From Amaranthus tricolor (lineage: Eukaryota > Streptophyta > Magnoliopsida > Caryophyllales > Amaranthaceae): DNA of 64,000 nt. This document shows positions 40,101-51,100 of the stretch, in pieces. The notes beneath the pieces were generated by a model. That model was not told where the DNA came from and did not search any database. It saw only the letters and a program-made list of their open reading frames with translations. Numbering within the stretch: the first letter of the stretch is position 1; each line of letters starts with the position of its first letter. The stretch spans positions 39,515,875-39,579,874 of the forward strand of contig NC_080048.1 of assembly GCF_026212465.1 (NCBI RefSeq). Direction: 5' to 3'. The position numbers were made by a program, and so were the translations under genes.

Positions 40101-40887
40101 CGCATCCAGCAAACCCTTGCCATTCCCACAAACATTTCCGATCCAAAATCCAAGACCCTCAAGCCCCCAACGTCGTCCAGTAATGGCATCCAAGATTCTT
40201 CCATTTATCTGCCCCAAAAAGACGCCACCCCGAGTCCGTCCCTTTTCATCAGTAATGTCCGACCTTTCATCACAGCCCCAGGTTCAAGATTCCCGAAGAT
40301 CCGAGTCTCCAAGATTTCCAGGTGTGGGGGCACCTCCATACGTTCCAATGCGTCATGTGCGAGGACCGTGCCATGGTATGGCACCGCCCGTGACTATTAG
40401 GAATGCTGTGCCATGCTACTCTGCTCCACCTGTTCACAGATCAGCAAGTGCTGCTCCTCCAGTTATAAGGACAGCACCACCTGTACGGATCGCCCCACCA
40501 GTATGTATTAGGCAAAGTATCCCTGTTTTCTCGGCCCCAGCCCTTAAAAGGGAAGATCCACCAACTGCTACACTTCCAGAGCCAAATAAACTTCCAGATA
40601 AAGCAGAAGCAATTCCCGATTCAACTGGCCTGCAATCCCATAATTCTGACCCGGTTGTTAAACCTCTTCCCCTCCGGATCCCATGTCCTTCTGTGACACG
40701 GCCGCCCCCTGTTCGAATTGCACCTCCCGTCTGTATTAGACAGGCTACTCCTGTTTTTGCTGCCCCACCATCTGATCTACATGAGCCGCCATCGGCCCAG
40801 CCTAGGGGCCCTAGTAAGGAGGTGACAAATGACGAAGGAACCCGAGATTCAGAATCTTTAAAGAAGTTGGAGCAGCTTAAACTCTGA
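37112..40887 (+). CDS. double-stranded-RNA-binding protein, DRB2/3/5 type
   Basis: Plant DRB proteins bind dsRNA and act in microRNA and other small-RNA pathways, DRB2-type members mainly in microRNA-guided translational repression (family knowledge). Coding exons: 37112-37357, 39534-39753, 39989-40887; 454 aa. dsRBD1 covers residues 1-70 (MYKNQLQELAQRSCFNLPSY, with RQAEHAAAEVAL in helix 2); dsRBD2 covers about 87-154 (VYKNLLQEISQRVGAPLPHY, with the canonical KKQAEKNAA). The rest is a long Pro-rich, low-complexity tail containing two exact copies of PPVRIAPPVCIRQ, a tail style typical of the DRB2/3/5 group rather than DRB1 or DRB4. No Dicer or nuclease domain is present. The ATG was chosen because dsRBD1 starts at residue 1, as in the family. 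Intron 1 is 2.2 kb. Which of DRB2, DRB3 or DRB5 is the ortholog cannot be decided here. Confidence 0.9.
39299..39321. repeat. poly-T run (T23)
   Basis: Homopolymer in DRB intron 1, about 210 bases upstream of exon 2. Length may be inexact. Confidence 0.85.
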
Positions 40888-41488
40888 AAAGGCTCATAAG
40901 AACGAATGTAGATCTCTAGGCGTACCGCCTCAGGAAGTATGATTTTGTTACCGGTTTTTGATACTTTGGTCCTAGCCATCTTGTATGAATGTCCGTCTTT
41001 CCCCTGTTTAGTTTCTCGTTCTCATGTATTTGAGACGCCATATCGTCGATGTTTTCTTTATAGTATATTAGCAACTTAGTGTTACATTGGCTTAGTGGCC
41101 GAGTATCAAAGAATGGTTTTCATTGGTTCTTTTTCCGATCATGTTTTTCTATCTGCATTTTTATAAAATATGGTCCTCAGGTAATACTTTTGTTGTTGAT
41201 GATCATCATTGATGAACCATTTAAGAGGTCTTTTTGTTATGGATGAAAAAAAAAGGGTTTACTTGTCTTGTGTCGACTAACTGCTCCACCCATTTTGTTC
41301 GTTTCGTCCCACAATATGGCGGCCTAAGGCCACACTTGATTCGCAGTGTATACTTTACAGGCACATTCAAAGGAAGAAATGACATCGGTTTTCTAAGCGC
41401 TCTGAATCATTTTACTATGATCTAGAAAGATAGGCTTAACAGCTAGTCTCTCAAGAGACGTATCTTAAGCCCGGCCCGTTAAAGATTA

Positions 41489-41618
41489 ACGTTTACTTAT
41501 CGTATTCTTAATGCATACTTATATTATTTTTAATGATTACTTACTGTATTTTTAATGCTTACTTTCAACATTTTAAATGTCTACTTATATTATTTTAATG
41601 CCTACTTATAATATTTCA
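41489..41618. repeat. imperfect ~22-bp repeat tract, second locus
   Basis: Degenerate copies of a TAATGCCTACTTATAATATT-like unit, clearly related to the tract at 12645-12945. It is interrupted at its right end by the insertion at 41628. Confidence 0.7.
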
Positions 41619-41627
41619 AAAAATATA

Positions 41628-42078
41628 GGAAAAATTACCCTGAATAATACGAACTTTCACTGATTTTCTTACAATAATACGAACTTTCAATTAACCATGA
41701 ATAATACGAATTTTGATACATATTTCCCGCTGGCATACCATTTTACCTGTTACCGGTAAACTTACTCATTCTTTAAAAAAAAATTTTTTGGCTGATAAAA
41801 CTAAGTAAGAAAAATTACCCTGAATAATACGAACTTTCACTAATTTTCCTACAATAATACGAACTTTCAATTAACTATGAATAAAATACGAACTTTGATA
41901 CATATATCCCGCTAGCATAATGAAGAAATAGGAAATTTACCGTTTCTCCAGGTAAAGAACCGGTCAGGTATGCTAGCGGAAAATATGTATTAAAGTTCAT
42001 ATTATTCATGGTTAATTGAAAGTTCATATTATTGTAGGAAAATTAGTGAAAGTTCGTATTATTCAGGGTAATTTTTCC
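41628..42078. mobile_element. MULE-type MITE with long inverted repeats (GGAAAAATTAC family), copy 1
   Basis: Starts GGAAAAATTACCCTGAATAA and ends with its inverted copy. Exact 9-bp duplication AAAAATATA at 41619-41627 and 42079-42087, as for Mutator-like elements. Inverted repeats are about 80 bp. The left terminus occurs twice (41628 and about 41809), so this copy carries an internal 180-bp partial duplication; without it the length, 271 bp, equals that of copy 2. Confidence 0.85.
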
Positions 42079-42441
42079 AAAAATATATAATGTGTCGGCT
42101 CAATTAGAGATGGTCTCTCAAAGAGATCGTCTCTCACAAGAATTTAGGTAGGCTTAAACCCTTTCAAATGAAGAAAGGTGATAAGAGAAATCTCCCTGCA
42201 CTAATATTTACATGAATCGAGAGTCTTGATTACTAATAGTTTTAAATAATGATAATGAAAATATGTTTTGTTTTAATTTCATACATAGAATATGTTGTGT
42301 CATTTTAATATGAAGCTTTTACCTTAGAAACATGTTTTTTATTGATAATATTTTAAAACCGGGGATAATGAATGAGATTGAATTTGTAACGAAAAGTGAT
42401 TAGAATAAGACTTATCAAGTATTTTTTCCAGTTAAATTATA

Positions 42442-42700
42442 CTCCCTCCGAATCAATTTAGTTGTCCCATTTTTTTATTTGACAAAGTCTTTTTAGTTGT
42501 CCCATTTCTATTTTTGTTAATGTTTTTTACCTAAATATCCTTAGTTCACACAAGTAATTACGAATATACCTCCATATACCTTACTTACCCAACTATCCTT
42601 CACTACTTACCATTCACTACTTACCCTTTTTAATGGACCCCACACCATCCTTAATAACTGTGCCCAAGCAAATGGATCATCTAAATTGGTTCGGAGGGAG
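42442..42700. mobile_element. Stowaway MITE
   Basis: 259 bp. Left end CTCCCTCCGAATCAATTTAG; the reverse complement of the right end is CTCCCTCCGAACCAATTTAG. Flanked by TA on both sides (42440-42441, 42701-42702), the target of Tc1/mariner-type elements. Confidence 0.92.
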
Positions 42701-42707
42701 TATTAAG

Positions 42708-42738
42708 TTTTTATTTTTATTTTTATTTTTATTTTTTA
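42708..42738. repeat. (ATTTTT)n microsatellite
   Basis: About five hexamer units between two Stowaway elements. Confidence 0.85.
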
Positions 42739-42741
42739 ATA

Positions 42742-42999
42742 CTCTCTTCGGTTTATTTGAGTTGCCCATTTAGTTTTTTGACACTATTTATCAATCACGT
42801 TTAATTTGTATTTTATTCTTAATCTAGACATCGAAATATAGTCATGTGGGATCTTGTTTGATTCGTCTCAATATAAATTTTATTAATATTAAATTTATAT
42901 AATTTTTAATTATACATAATTAAAAATATGTAGAATTAAATTAGTGTATTAAATAGTATGTCAAAATTAAACGTGACAACTAAAATAAATTGATGGGAA
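42742..42999. mobile_element. second, older Stowaway-like MITE
   Basis: About 258 bp. Left end CTCTCTTCGGTTTATTTGAG; the reverse complement of the right end, TTCCCATCAATTTATTTTAG, matches it imperfectly. TA flanks on both sides. Adjacent to, and more diverged than, the element at 42442. Confidence 0.65.
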
Positions 43000-44297
43000 T
43001 ATCAAAGAAACCAGCACTAAACAAATAAAATGCCTACCAAACTTTCATGTGGACGCCTTTTGAGAAATTATGCTTGGCTCAAGGAGAAAAAGCTAAAAGA
43101 AATGATTGGTTTGCACCTTTTGATCCCATTAGGGCATGCGTAGATGATGAATTCTTAATAGTAGATTCTCATCTCCTTTCATTAAATCCCATTTACATAT
43201 TATACAAAATCTAAAATATTGAATATAGTGAGTTAAAGTGATTATTTATTTAGAAATAAGAAAGATAATATATATATATATAGATAAATTAATAGTGTTA
43301 TATAAAATCAAATAAAATTATTAAAACAGATTAAAATAGAAAATAAGACAAATTAATAATTAAGAATAAAAAGATTAAATTCAAAATTCTTGTAGGACTT
43401 TTGGGGTAATGAGTGATATACCTATTTATCCCCTTGTATAATTGCCCACTCACAAGTCATATCCTTTTGACATATAAATGGAATAATAATTATGCTATAT
43501 GACTTTGGAAGAGTTTTAAAAAGTTGTATATACTTCTTCCTAGGTTGACAAATATTCATAATATACTTCTATAATCCCATTGTAAATCACTCCATTATGC
43601 TTAATCTTGACTCACATACCTTTTGTAAGATTACATTTTATTCTTATCATAGTATCTATAATTTTTATTTGGATCATATAAAGTAATAAAACTTTAGATT
43701 TTTCTTGATTATGTTTTTTGTATTTATCTTAGAATATTAGTTTATTTTTCCTCGATATATTTATGCTATATATTTTTGGATTAAATGATAATTTCATCCT
43801 TTATATGTTATACGAAAAAAAGCATTGTAAAATAGAAATATGAGGCATATTTTCATCTCATTTGATATATTTTTTTTGGTAAAGAAAGTGATTAGAAAGT
43901 GACGTAATTATAGGATAGTTTTGAGCTTTTATTTCTTCTATATATTTTCAAATTTAGAAGGTTTAAAAGATTTTATAGAATTTTTTTTCTTCTCATTTTC
44001 TTTCTTTTATTAATAAAAATGATCTATTTTTTCTATTATACATTTTTTTTTCTTATTCGTGTAATTTAAATCTCGTTAAAGATGGCATAGCGTTGAGATT
44101 GCATCACTTTTATCATATGATGTGCTAGGTTCAATTGAAGCTACTCTAGACTTCTTTTCTCATCTTACCATCTAGTACATTACAATAAAAAGTTGAGAAC
44201 GATTAAAAAACTATACTTATCATGTTAGTATTAATTTATATCAATTATGTCCAAGTATAGTAAACTAGGTTGCCTCATTACACCGATGGGCTGTGAC

Positions 44298-44680
44298 TGG
44301 AGCTGTTCAAGGGGCGGGTCGACCCAACGATTCAAAGGTCAAATTACATTTTAATGGGTCATGTTAATAATGAGTCGGGTCATTAATGGGCTTTTATATA
44401 AAGGGTCGGGTCGGGCCGATTCGGATAGTTATATGAATTGGTTGTAAAAAATATTTTACCACTTTTTTATATGACATTGCTATATTCATTGTTGAATTGA
44501 CCTAATGGACCATAAAGTATAATAAAAAAAACTATTTTATGAACTTTTTAAAAACGGCTCAAAGTGGGTCGTATTCAAACAAGTTTGACCCGCCCCGACC
44601 CATTTAACATTTGACATAACCGCCCGATCCAGCCCATTTAAATTTTAACCCCATCCAACCCGATCAATTGAACACCTCTA
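44298..44680. mobile_element. hAT-like non-autonomous element rich in GGGTCGGG
   Basis: 383 bp. Ends TGGAGCTGTTCAA and TTGAACACCTCTA are imperfect inverted repeats. Flanks GCTGTGAC and ACTATGAC match at six of eight positions, fitting an aged 8-bp hAT duplication. The GC-rich interior (GGGTCGGGTCGGGCC and its complement) can fold back. Confidence 0.7.
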
Positions 44681-44896
44681 ACTATGACCCATGAATCAGG
44701 GAGAAACAAACCATCTTTTCTCAATGTTGACGTTGGGCCAAACTTATAAAACTCAAGTTGCATTAAACATGTAGTTCCTCTTTTTCATTATTTTGTTACA
44801 TTTTTTAAATCTAATCATTTCATTAGGGATCATAATGGTCTTTTTAACATAAAGATACTCATTTTATAATGCTTGTGCAAAGTCGTTGTATACTGG

Positions 44897-45635
44897 TAGA
44901 GCTGTTTATAAGCAGGCTTGAGCGGGATAGCGGACTGGGTAGTACCTAAAAATTCTACCTGCGGGCTCAATATTTAAAAGTCCGTACAGGCATATTTTAT
45001 TGTCGCTACCCGCCCATTTTTAAAGCGGACGGGACTCGCGCGTGGACGGGTATATCTTATATAAAAATTAAAAAATAAAAATATAAATTATATTATAAAG
45101 TTAAGTTTTAATAACAATTAAAATATAATAAATTGTCTAAAAATTCTAAATGTATATAATGTCTCAAAATACTAAAATTACATGAATATTGTATATTGAA
45201 TATAGAAGGTGGAGTAGGCTACTTGTTTGAACTTTGATAACCGACTGCTAGGGTCCTTTGAGGGTTAAAAATATTAAATGTAGACAGTAGAATTAGAAAC
45301 TTTAAAATCTAAAAGAAGCAAACCCTAGGGATAGTACAAGAATAATAAACTAAAGTTGGGCATGGATATACTAATTACTAAAGTTGGTTATGGGTCATGT
45401 AGTAGTACTAGTTTAATAATTAATAGAATTAATTATTTAATAAATAATATATTAAACTAAGGGGGCGGGTAGGTATACCCGTGGGAATTCTTTGGTGTCG
45501 CTATCCCCATTTATCTTGGCAGGCGAGTATTACCTATCCAAACTTGAAAATTTTTTGAAAAACATTGTCCATACCCGCTCCTTTTCCGAGCCAAATGGAT
45601 CAAGCCTGGGGGTAGCTCGCCTATGAACAACTCTA
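44897..45635. mobile_element. hAT-like non-autonomous element, larger
   Basis: 739 bp. Starts TAGAGCTGTTTAT and ends ATGAACAACTCTA, imperfect inverted repeats similar to those of the neighbouring element. The flanks (TATACTGG, TTATATGG) match only weakly, so the insertion is old or the boundary slightly off. No coding sequence. Confidence 0.6.
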
Positions 45636-47614
45636 TTATATGGCGAGTAAAATAAGACAGAGGAAGTAGTACTACTTGACACGTTATTTCTTAATGGACT
45701 TAGCGTACATTAAAATAAGAGTACTATGTATCAACCTTATATGTGAGTGAGTAAAGTGGAAATTATGGTGTGACCAGTGTAGATTAGACAATCAAACAGT
45801 GGTTCACAATATTTTATTCTGCACTAAGTCGATATTAGATTTATTCTTGTTTTTATGGAATTATTTTTTCATAAGGTGAGGTCGGGAATCCACATATAAG
45901 GGAGAAAGCTTTTATTAATTACTAATCCAACTCATTATTTTTTTTGTCAATTTATTATTAGTTTATCGTGATTCAGTATATTATTTTTATTCTTGTTTTA
46001 TACTTTTAAATAATTAAACAAATTTCTTTTAAGTAGAAATGCATTTCCAAGTGTTATTCTATAACGCTGATACATGAAGATTTTTCTATTGGCTTTGCCA
46101 TATTTTCATCTAATAAATATTTTTAGATGTAGATTATTTTGTACTAATTCAAAATGGCATGAAAATATAAAAGTTGGATACGGATGTTTTTGTGAGGGAG
46201 CAGATAGATTTACTTTGCAGTTGGCTTGGTTGATAATTGGGTGATTAAGGGAGAGTTTGGTAGCTGATAATATTGTGTTTACTATTTGGTGTTAATAAAT
46301 ATTCCACACCAAAACAAAGAGTAATAACCAAGTCTTACGAGTTACTACTAACTTACTACTTCCCTCTTTCTCTCTTTCCATTTATGAGCCGATAACTGAA
46401 GCCAAAGAAACGAATATTGAGAAACGAGCCTACCACAATACAATACAAAGAAAAAAAACCCAAATATTTTATTCTATTAATAAAAGATGTGAGTCAGACA
46501 CATTTTATATAGGAGTTAAATAGTTCATTTATTAGTAAAATATTAATTTTTTATTTAAGGTTATTTTATTGAGAAAGAAAAAAATTATTATTCTTTTTGT
46601 TTTTTAAGTAGTTTTTATTTATTATTTTGGGTTGTTTTACTTATTGTTAACAAAAAAAAGTTTCTATTTATATTACAAATTTTGGACAATTAACCTTATT
46701 CATCCTCATTTTAATATTTTATCTTATGATTTTTATATATTTTCCACTAAATTTATTATAATATTTTATATTGTTTATAGTCTCACATGTTTCCCACTAA
46801 CTTTATAAAAAATAATTTTTTAATAGTTATGGTTCTCATATTTTTTTCACTAACTTTTCTTTAATATTCTTTAGGAATAAATGATATTATTAATCCAAAA
46901 TTTACTCATCCACCGTGAATAATTTCATCATTAGATTATTTTTTAATAATCTAACATTTACTCTTTGTTTGCTATTAGCATAACCTTTTATATGGAGTAT
47001 ATAATTAAACCTTTGCGCTTATTTTGTTATCAACATATCCTGTTAACATGCTGACAACAAATTAAGGACAAAGGTTAGTTTATTAAAAAATAATCTAAAG
47101 TTGAGATTATTCAGAATGAAAAATTGAGTTATTGATATAAAATTTTCCTATGTGTATCATCTCTTTTCGCTTCATTAGATTTATTATTCAATAAAATAAT
47201 ATATTAATTATTTAAATTTTTTTTTCTCATACATATTTCTTGTGCGAACAACTTTAAGGAAAACTTTTTGTTTAAAGTGCATTATATTGAAATAGAGGAA
47301 ATCCTAGTAAATAATAGAGTTTTTTAAAATTAACAAATCACTCTTATGTGGTAGGATTTGATAGGCTAAAAGTTTTGTGATTTTAATTTACCTCTTTTGA
47401 TTTTGTTTTTTTCTTATTATTTTTTTGTCTTTATATGGTGATTTACAAATTACAGTTATTAATTAAAAATTATTGCATAAGAATATAAGTTAAATAATCT
47501 AATTATTAAATACGAATTTTTTATTTAAAATCGTGTCATAATAAACAGTAAAAAAACAGACTATTCAATCACAGAACATTTGAAACAACAACACCTATCA
47601 CCACCTTTTCTCTC

Positions 47615-48151
47615 TTCCTTTTTCTTCATTCTTTCTTCCTCTTTCTCTCTCTAGACTCTAGCCCAACAGTACACTATTCCTCCTTCTGACTCCTACCCAC
47701 TACCCCTCTCTCTCTCTACTGTTCTTCCCACTCACCTCTCTTTCTCTCTCTTCCTTTACAGTTTACACCATGAATTACTCTTATCAGACAACAACCATAA
47801 TTCATCCATGGCTGTTCTTTCTAGGGTATTCTTCCTAAATGTACCAGCTTTTTTCGTTCTTAAACGCTAAAACACCCAATACCCATTAATTTTTACTTTC
47901 ATTTTCCTCATAATTCAACTTTTCTCACTTCCTTTTACTCCATTTCAGTATAAAAACTAAGTCTTTTTTTAGCATGATCGTTGCTTGAATTATGTTTTGG
48001 TACTAAAGTACAAATTTGTTACAAGTTTTTCAGCCTGTTTTCTTGTAGTTTTTCAACTTCCAGCTCAAAAGAAAGAAAACCCATCATTTTTGGGACCTCC
48101 CTCTCTCTCTTTGTCAACAAACTGAAGAATTTAGGAGAGGGAGGAGAGAAA
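47615..48151 (+). promoter_or_regulatory. CT-rich 5' leader of the HD-Zip III gene with short upstream ORFs
   Basis: Long CT microsatellite-like stretches (47615-47760) precede the start codon, typical of plant 5' UTRs. At least two upstream ORFs occur if the transcript starts before 47.77 kb: one of 22 codons at 47770-47838 (MNYSYQTTTIIHPWLFFLGY then SS) and one of four codons starting at 47974 (MIVA). The transcription start and possible leader introns are unknown. Confidence 0.5.
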
Positions 48152-51100
48152 ATGGCGATGGTAGCACATAGAGAGACTAGCAGTGGAAGTGGAAGCAGTG
48201 GAATGTTGCAACACATGGCTGCTGCAGCTAACGATACTGGAAAGTATGTAAGATATACAGCAGAACAAGTTGAAGCTTTGGAAAGGGTTTATGTTGAATG
48301 CCCTAAACCTAGTTCTTTACGCCGTCAACAATTGATTAGGGAATGCCCGATTTTATCTAACATTGAGCCTAAACAGATCAAAGTTTGGTTCCAAAATAGA
48401 AGGTCGGTTTATTTTTTTGCTTATTTTTCTTGCTATTTTGGTTTCTGGGTATATTTAATTATGGGTTTCTAATCATGGGTTCAAATTTCTGCTTGTTTTT
48501 CTTGCTTATTTGGTTTCTTGGTATACAAAAATACTCCTGTTAATTTTGGGTTTCTAATTTTGGTTTGATTTTCTGCTTGTTTTTCTTGTTGCTTTGGTTT
48601 CTGGGTATGTTTAGTTTTGGGTTTCTAATTATGGGTTTAAATTGCTGCTTGTTTATCTTGCTAATTTAGTTTTTGGGTATGTAAATAAACTCATGTTAAT
48701 TTTGGTTTCTAATTTTTGGTTGGATATTATGCTTGTTCTTCTTGCTAATTTGATTTCTGGGTATGTTTAGTTTTGGGTTTCGAATTATGGTTTCAAATTG
48801 CTGCTTGTTTTTCTTGATAACTTTGTTTTTGGGTATGTAAAAATACTCCAGTTGATTTTGGGTTTCTAATTTTCGGTTGGAATTTCTGCTTGTTTTTGTT
48901 GCTAATTTGGTTTCCGGGTATAGAATTATGTCAATTTTGGGTTTGTGGGTGTTTTTGCAGGTGTAGGGAAAAGCAGAAGAAAGAGTCATCAAGGTTACAA
49001 ACAGTCAATAGGAAATTAACTGCTATGAACAAATTGTTAATGGAAGAGAATGATCGGTTGCAGAAGCAGGTTTCACAATTGGTTTGTGAAAATGGGTTTA
49101 TGCGTCAACAACTTCAGACAGTATGTTCTTACATTGCTATAAATGCTGTAATTCTTGATTTTGTTACCATAATTATATAGATCAGGAATTTTGGGCAAAG
49201 GGAGGTTTTTCAATATTGGGAATTTTGAATAATGCATATATTAAGAGCTTTTTTTGGCATGTTTTCTGTTTTCAATTTGCTGGTTCTTATTCCATGGTTT
49301 TTTGGTGGTCCTTCTCTTGATGATCTACATATACATATGTGAAGTATTACATGGTTGACTAATCTCCTTGTGAACTGCAAATCGAAAAAAGCAAACATAG
49401 TCGGTTTTGGGCTTTTGGACCGTTTTGAGCAAATTGTGAAATCGAAAATCGAATTAGCTGGGGACGTATGTTCTAGTGTATACGTTCTATCTTCTATGGA
49501 TGAGCTCTTAAAAATGGTCTAAAAACTGAAATCTAAATTGTCAAATTGCAAATTTCCCTTTTTTCAATCTTCTAAAATTTGTAACTTGCTTTCTATGTTT
49601 GTAGACCACACATGGTCTTTTTTAAGTATCCAATGTTTCGTTTGTGGGGCTAGGATATTCTTGTTTCTAATAGTGTCATTATAATTATAGCTCAGTTGCT
49701 TCCTGTTGTTGGAATTGAATATCAAATGGGTAGTAATGCAATTGAATTTTCTTATATATATACACACACATGCATTATACAAACATACATACACATCAAA
49801 TTTTAATTAGATTTAATGATGCTTTCTAACAGGCACCAATTGTGGATGGAAGCAGTGAGCCTGTGGTCACCACTCCACAGCATTCTAATAGAGATGCTAA
49901 TAATCCTGCTGGGTAAATATATGTGTTTTTGACCTTTTTGGTCTATTTATTTTCCGTACGAGTGATATGCTTCCTTTTTATAATACATACACTCCTCATT
50001 TTTGTGTTTGTTAACAGACTCCTATCTATTGCGGAGGAGACATTGGCAGAGTTCCTCTCAAAGGCAACAGGGACCGCTGTTGATTGGGTCCAGATGCCTG
50101 GGATGAAGGTTGGTGGACCTTGAAGTTGCCTCCAAATTAAGGACGAAGATCGAAGACTAAGCCTCCTATCTTGTACCTTTTAAAGATACTAATCTAACCG
50201 GTTTGCTTGCTATACATATTGCAGCCTGGTCCGGATTCGGTTGGGATTTTTGCCATTTCACATCGTTGCAGCGGAGTGGCAGCCCGAGCTTGCGGTCTTG
50301 TTAGTTTAGAGCCTACAAAGGTAATTTGATTAAGACATATTTGTTAAGTTATTTACATCACAAAATATCACGAGTGTTAAATTATATGATTTACCAGATT
50401 GCAGAGATTCTTAAAGATCGTACATCATGGTTCCGTGATTGTCGGAGCCTTGAAGTGTTTACTATGTTTCCTGCTGGCAATGGAGGAACAATTGAACTTA
50501 TCTATACACAAGTAAGATAAATTGCCACAAGGCTGTTTTTTTAGCTTTATGCTTTTACTCTTTATGTTTGTATTTCTCTTTGGGTTACTGAAATTAGTTT
50601 CTTCCAGATATATGCTCCTACTACTTTGGCTCCTGCACGGGATTTCTGGACTTTACGGTATACCACAACTTTAGAAAATGGCAGTATAGTGGTATGTAAA
50701 TTCTGAGGCTACACCATCCGTATTCTTTTTGCAACTGTTGTTTCATGTTCCTCTCTAAAGGAGAAGTTGTCAGATGTGGCATGGTTTTTACCCCACTCCT
50801 ATTCGTACATATAAGTGCACATGTGGGAAATCCAACCATTACTAATTCTAGAAAGTTGTGGACCTTTATGGACACCCTGATAGTATATCCTAGAATGTGA
50901 ATGATATTTCTTGTAATTCTATATTATGTTTGCTAGTGACACATTCTTTTTGTGTTTGTGGACTGAATGCAAATGCATGCATCTATAAATGAGCTTTTGT
51001 AATGTATTTTTCTAAATCAGGAAGAGACCCTTGTTGATGCTGATTTCATTTGAATGATTAAGGTTTGCGAGAGATCTCTATCCGGTTCTGGACCAAACCC

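Larger units (their letters stand above)
41439..42148. mobile_element. 710-bp non-autonomous DNA element with GTCTCTC ends and TAGGCTTA duplication
   Basis: Bounded by TAGGCTTA at 41431-41438 and 42149-42156, a perfect 8-bp direct repeat. Both ends carry GTCTCTCAAGAGAC-like sequence, inverted relative to each other. The interior has a 22-bp-type repeat tract and a complete second element (41628-42078). No coding capacity. Superfamily uncertain (hAT or MULE by duplication length). Confidence 0.65.
40888..47600. other. DRB 3' region and large transposon-rich intergenic spacer
   Basis: The DRB 3' UTR probably ends before about 41.2 kb. After that there is no gene; the stretch holds the bounded elements listed separately (41.4-45.6 kb), with AT-rich filler between and after them. 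From about 45.7 to 47.5 kb I see nothing specific; part of it presumably serves as the HD-Zip III promoter. Confidence 0.6.
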
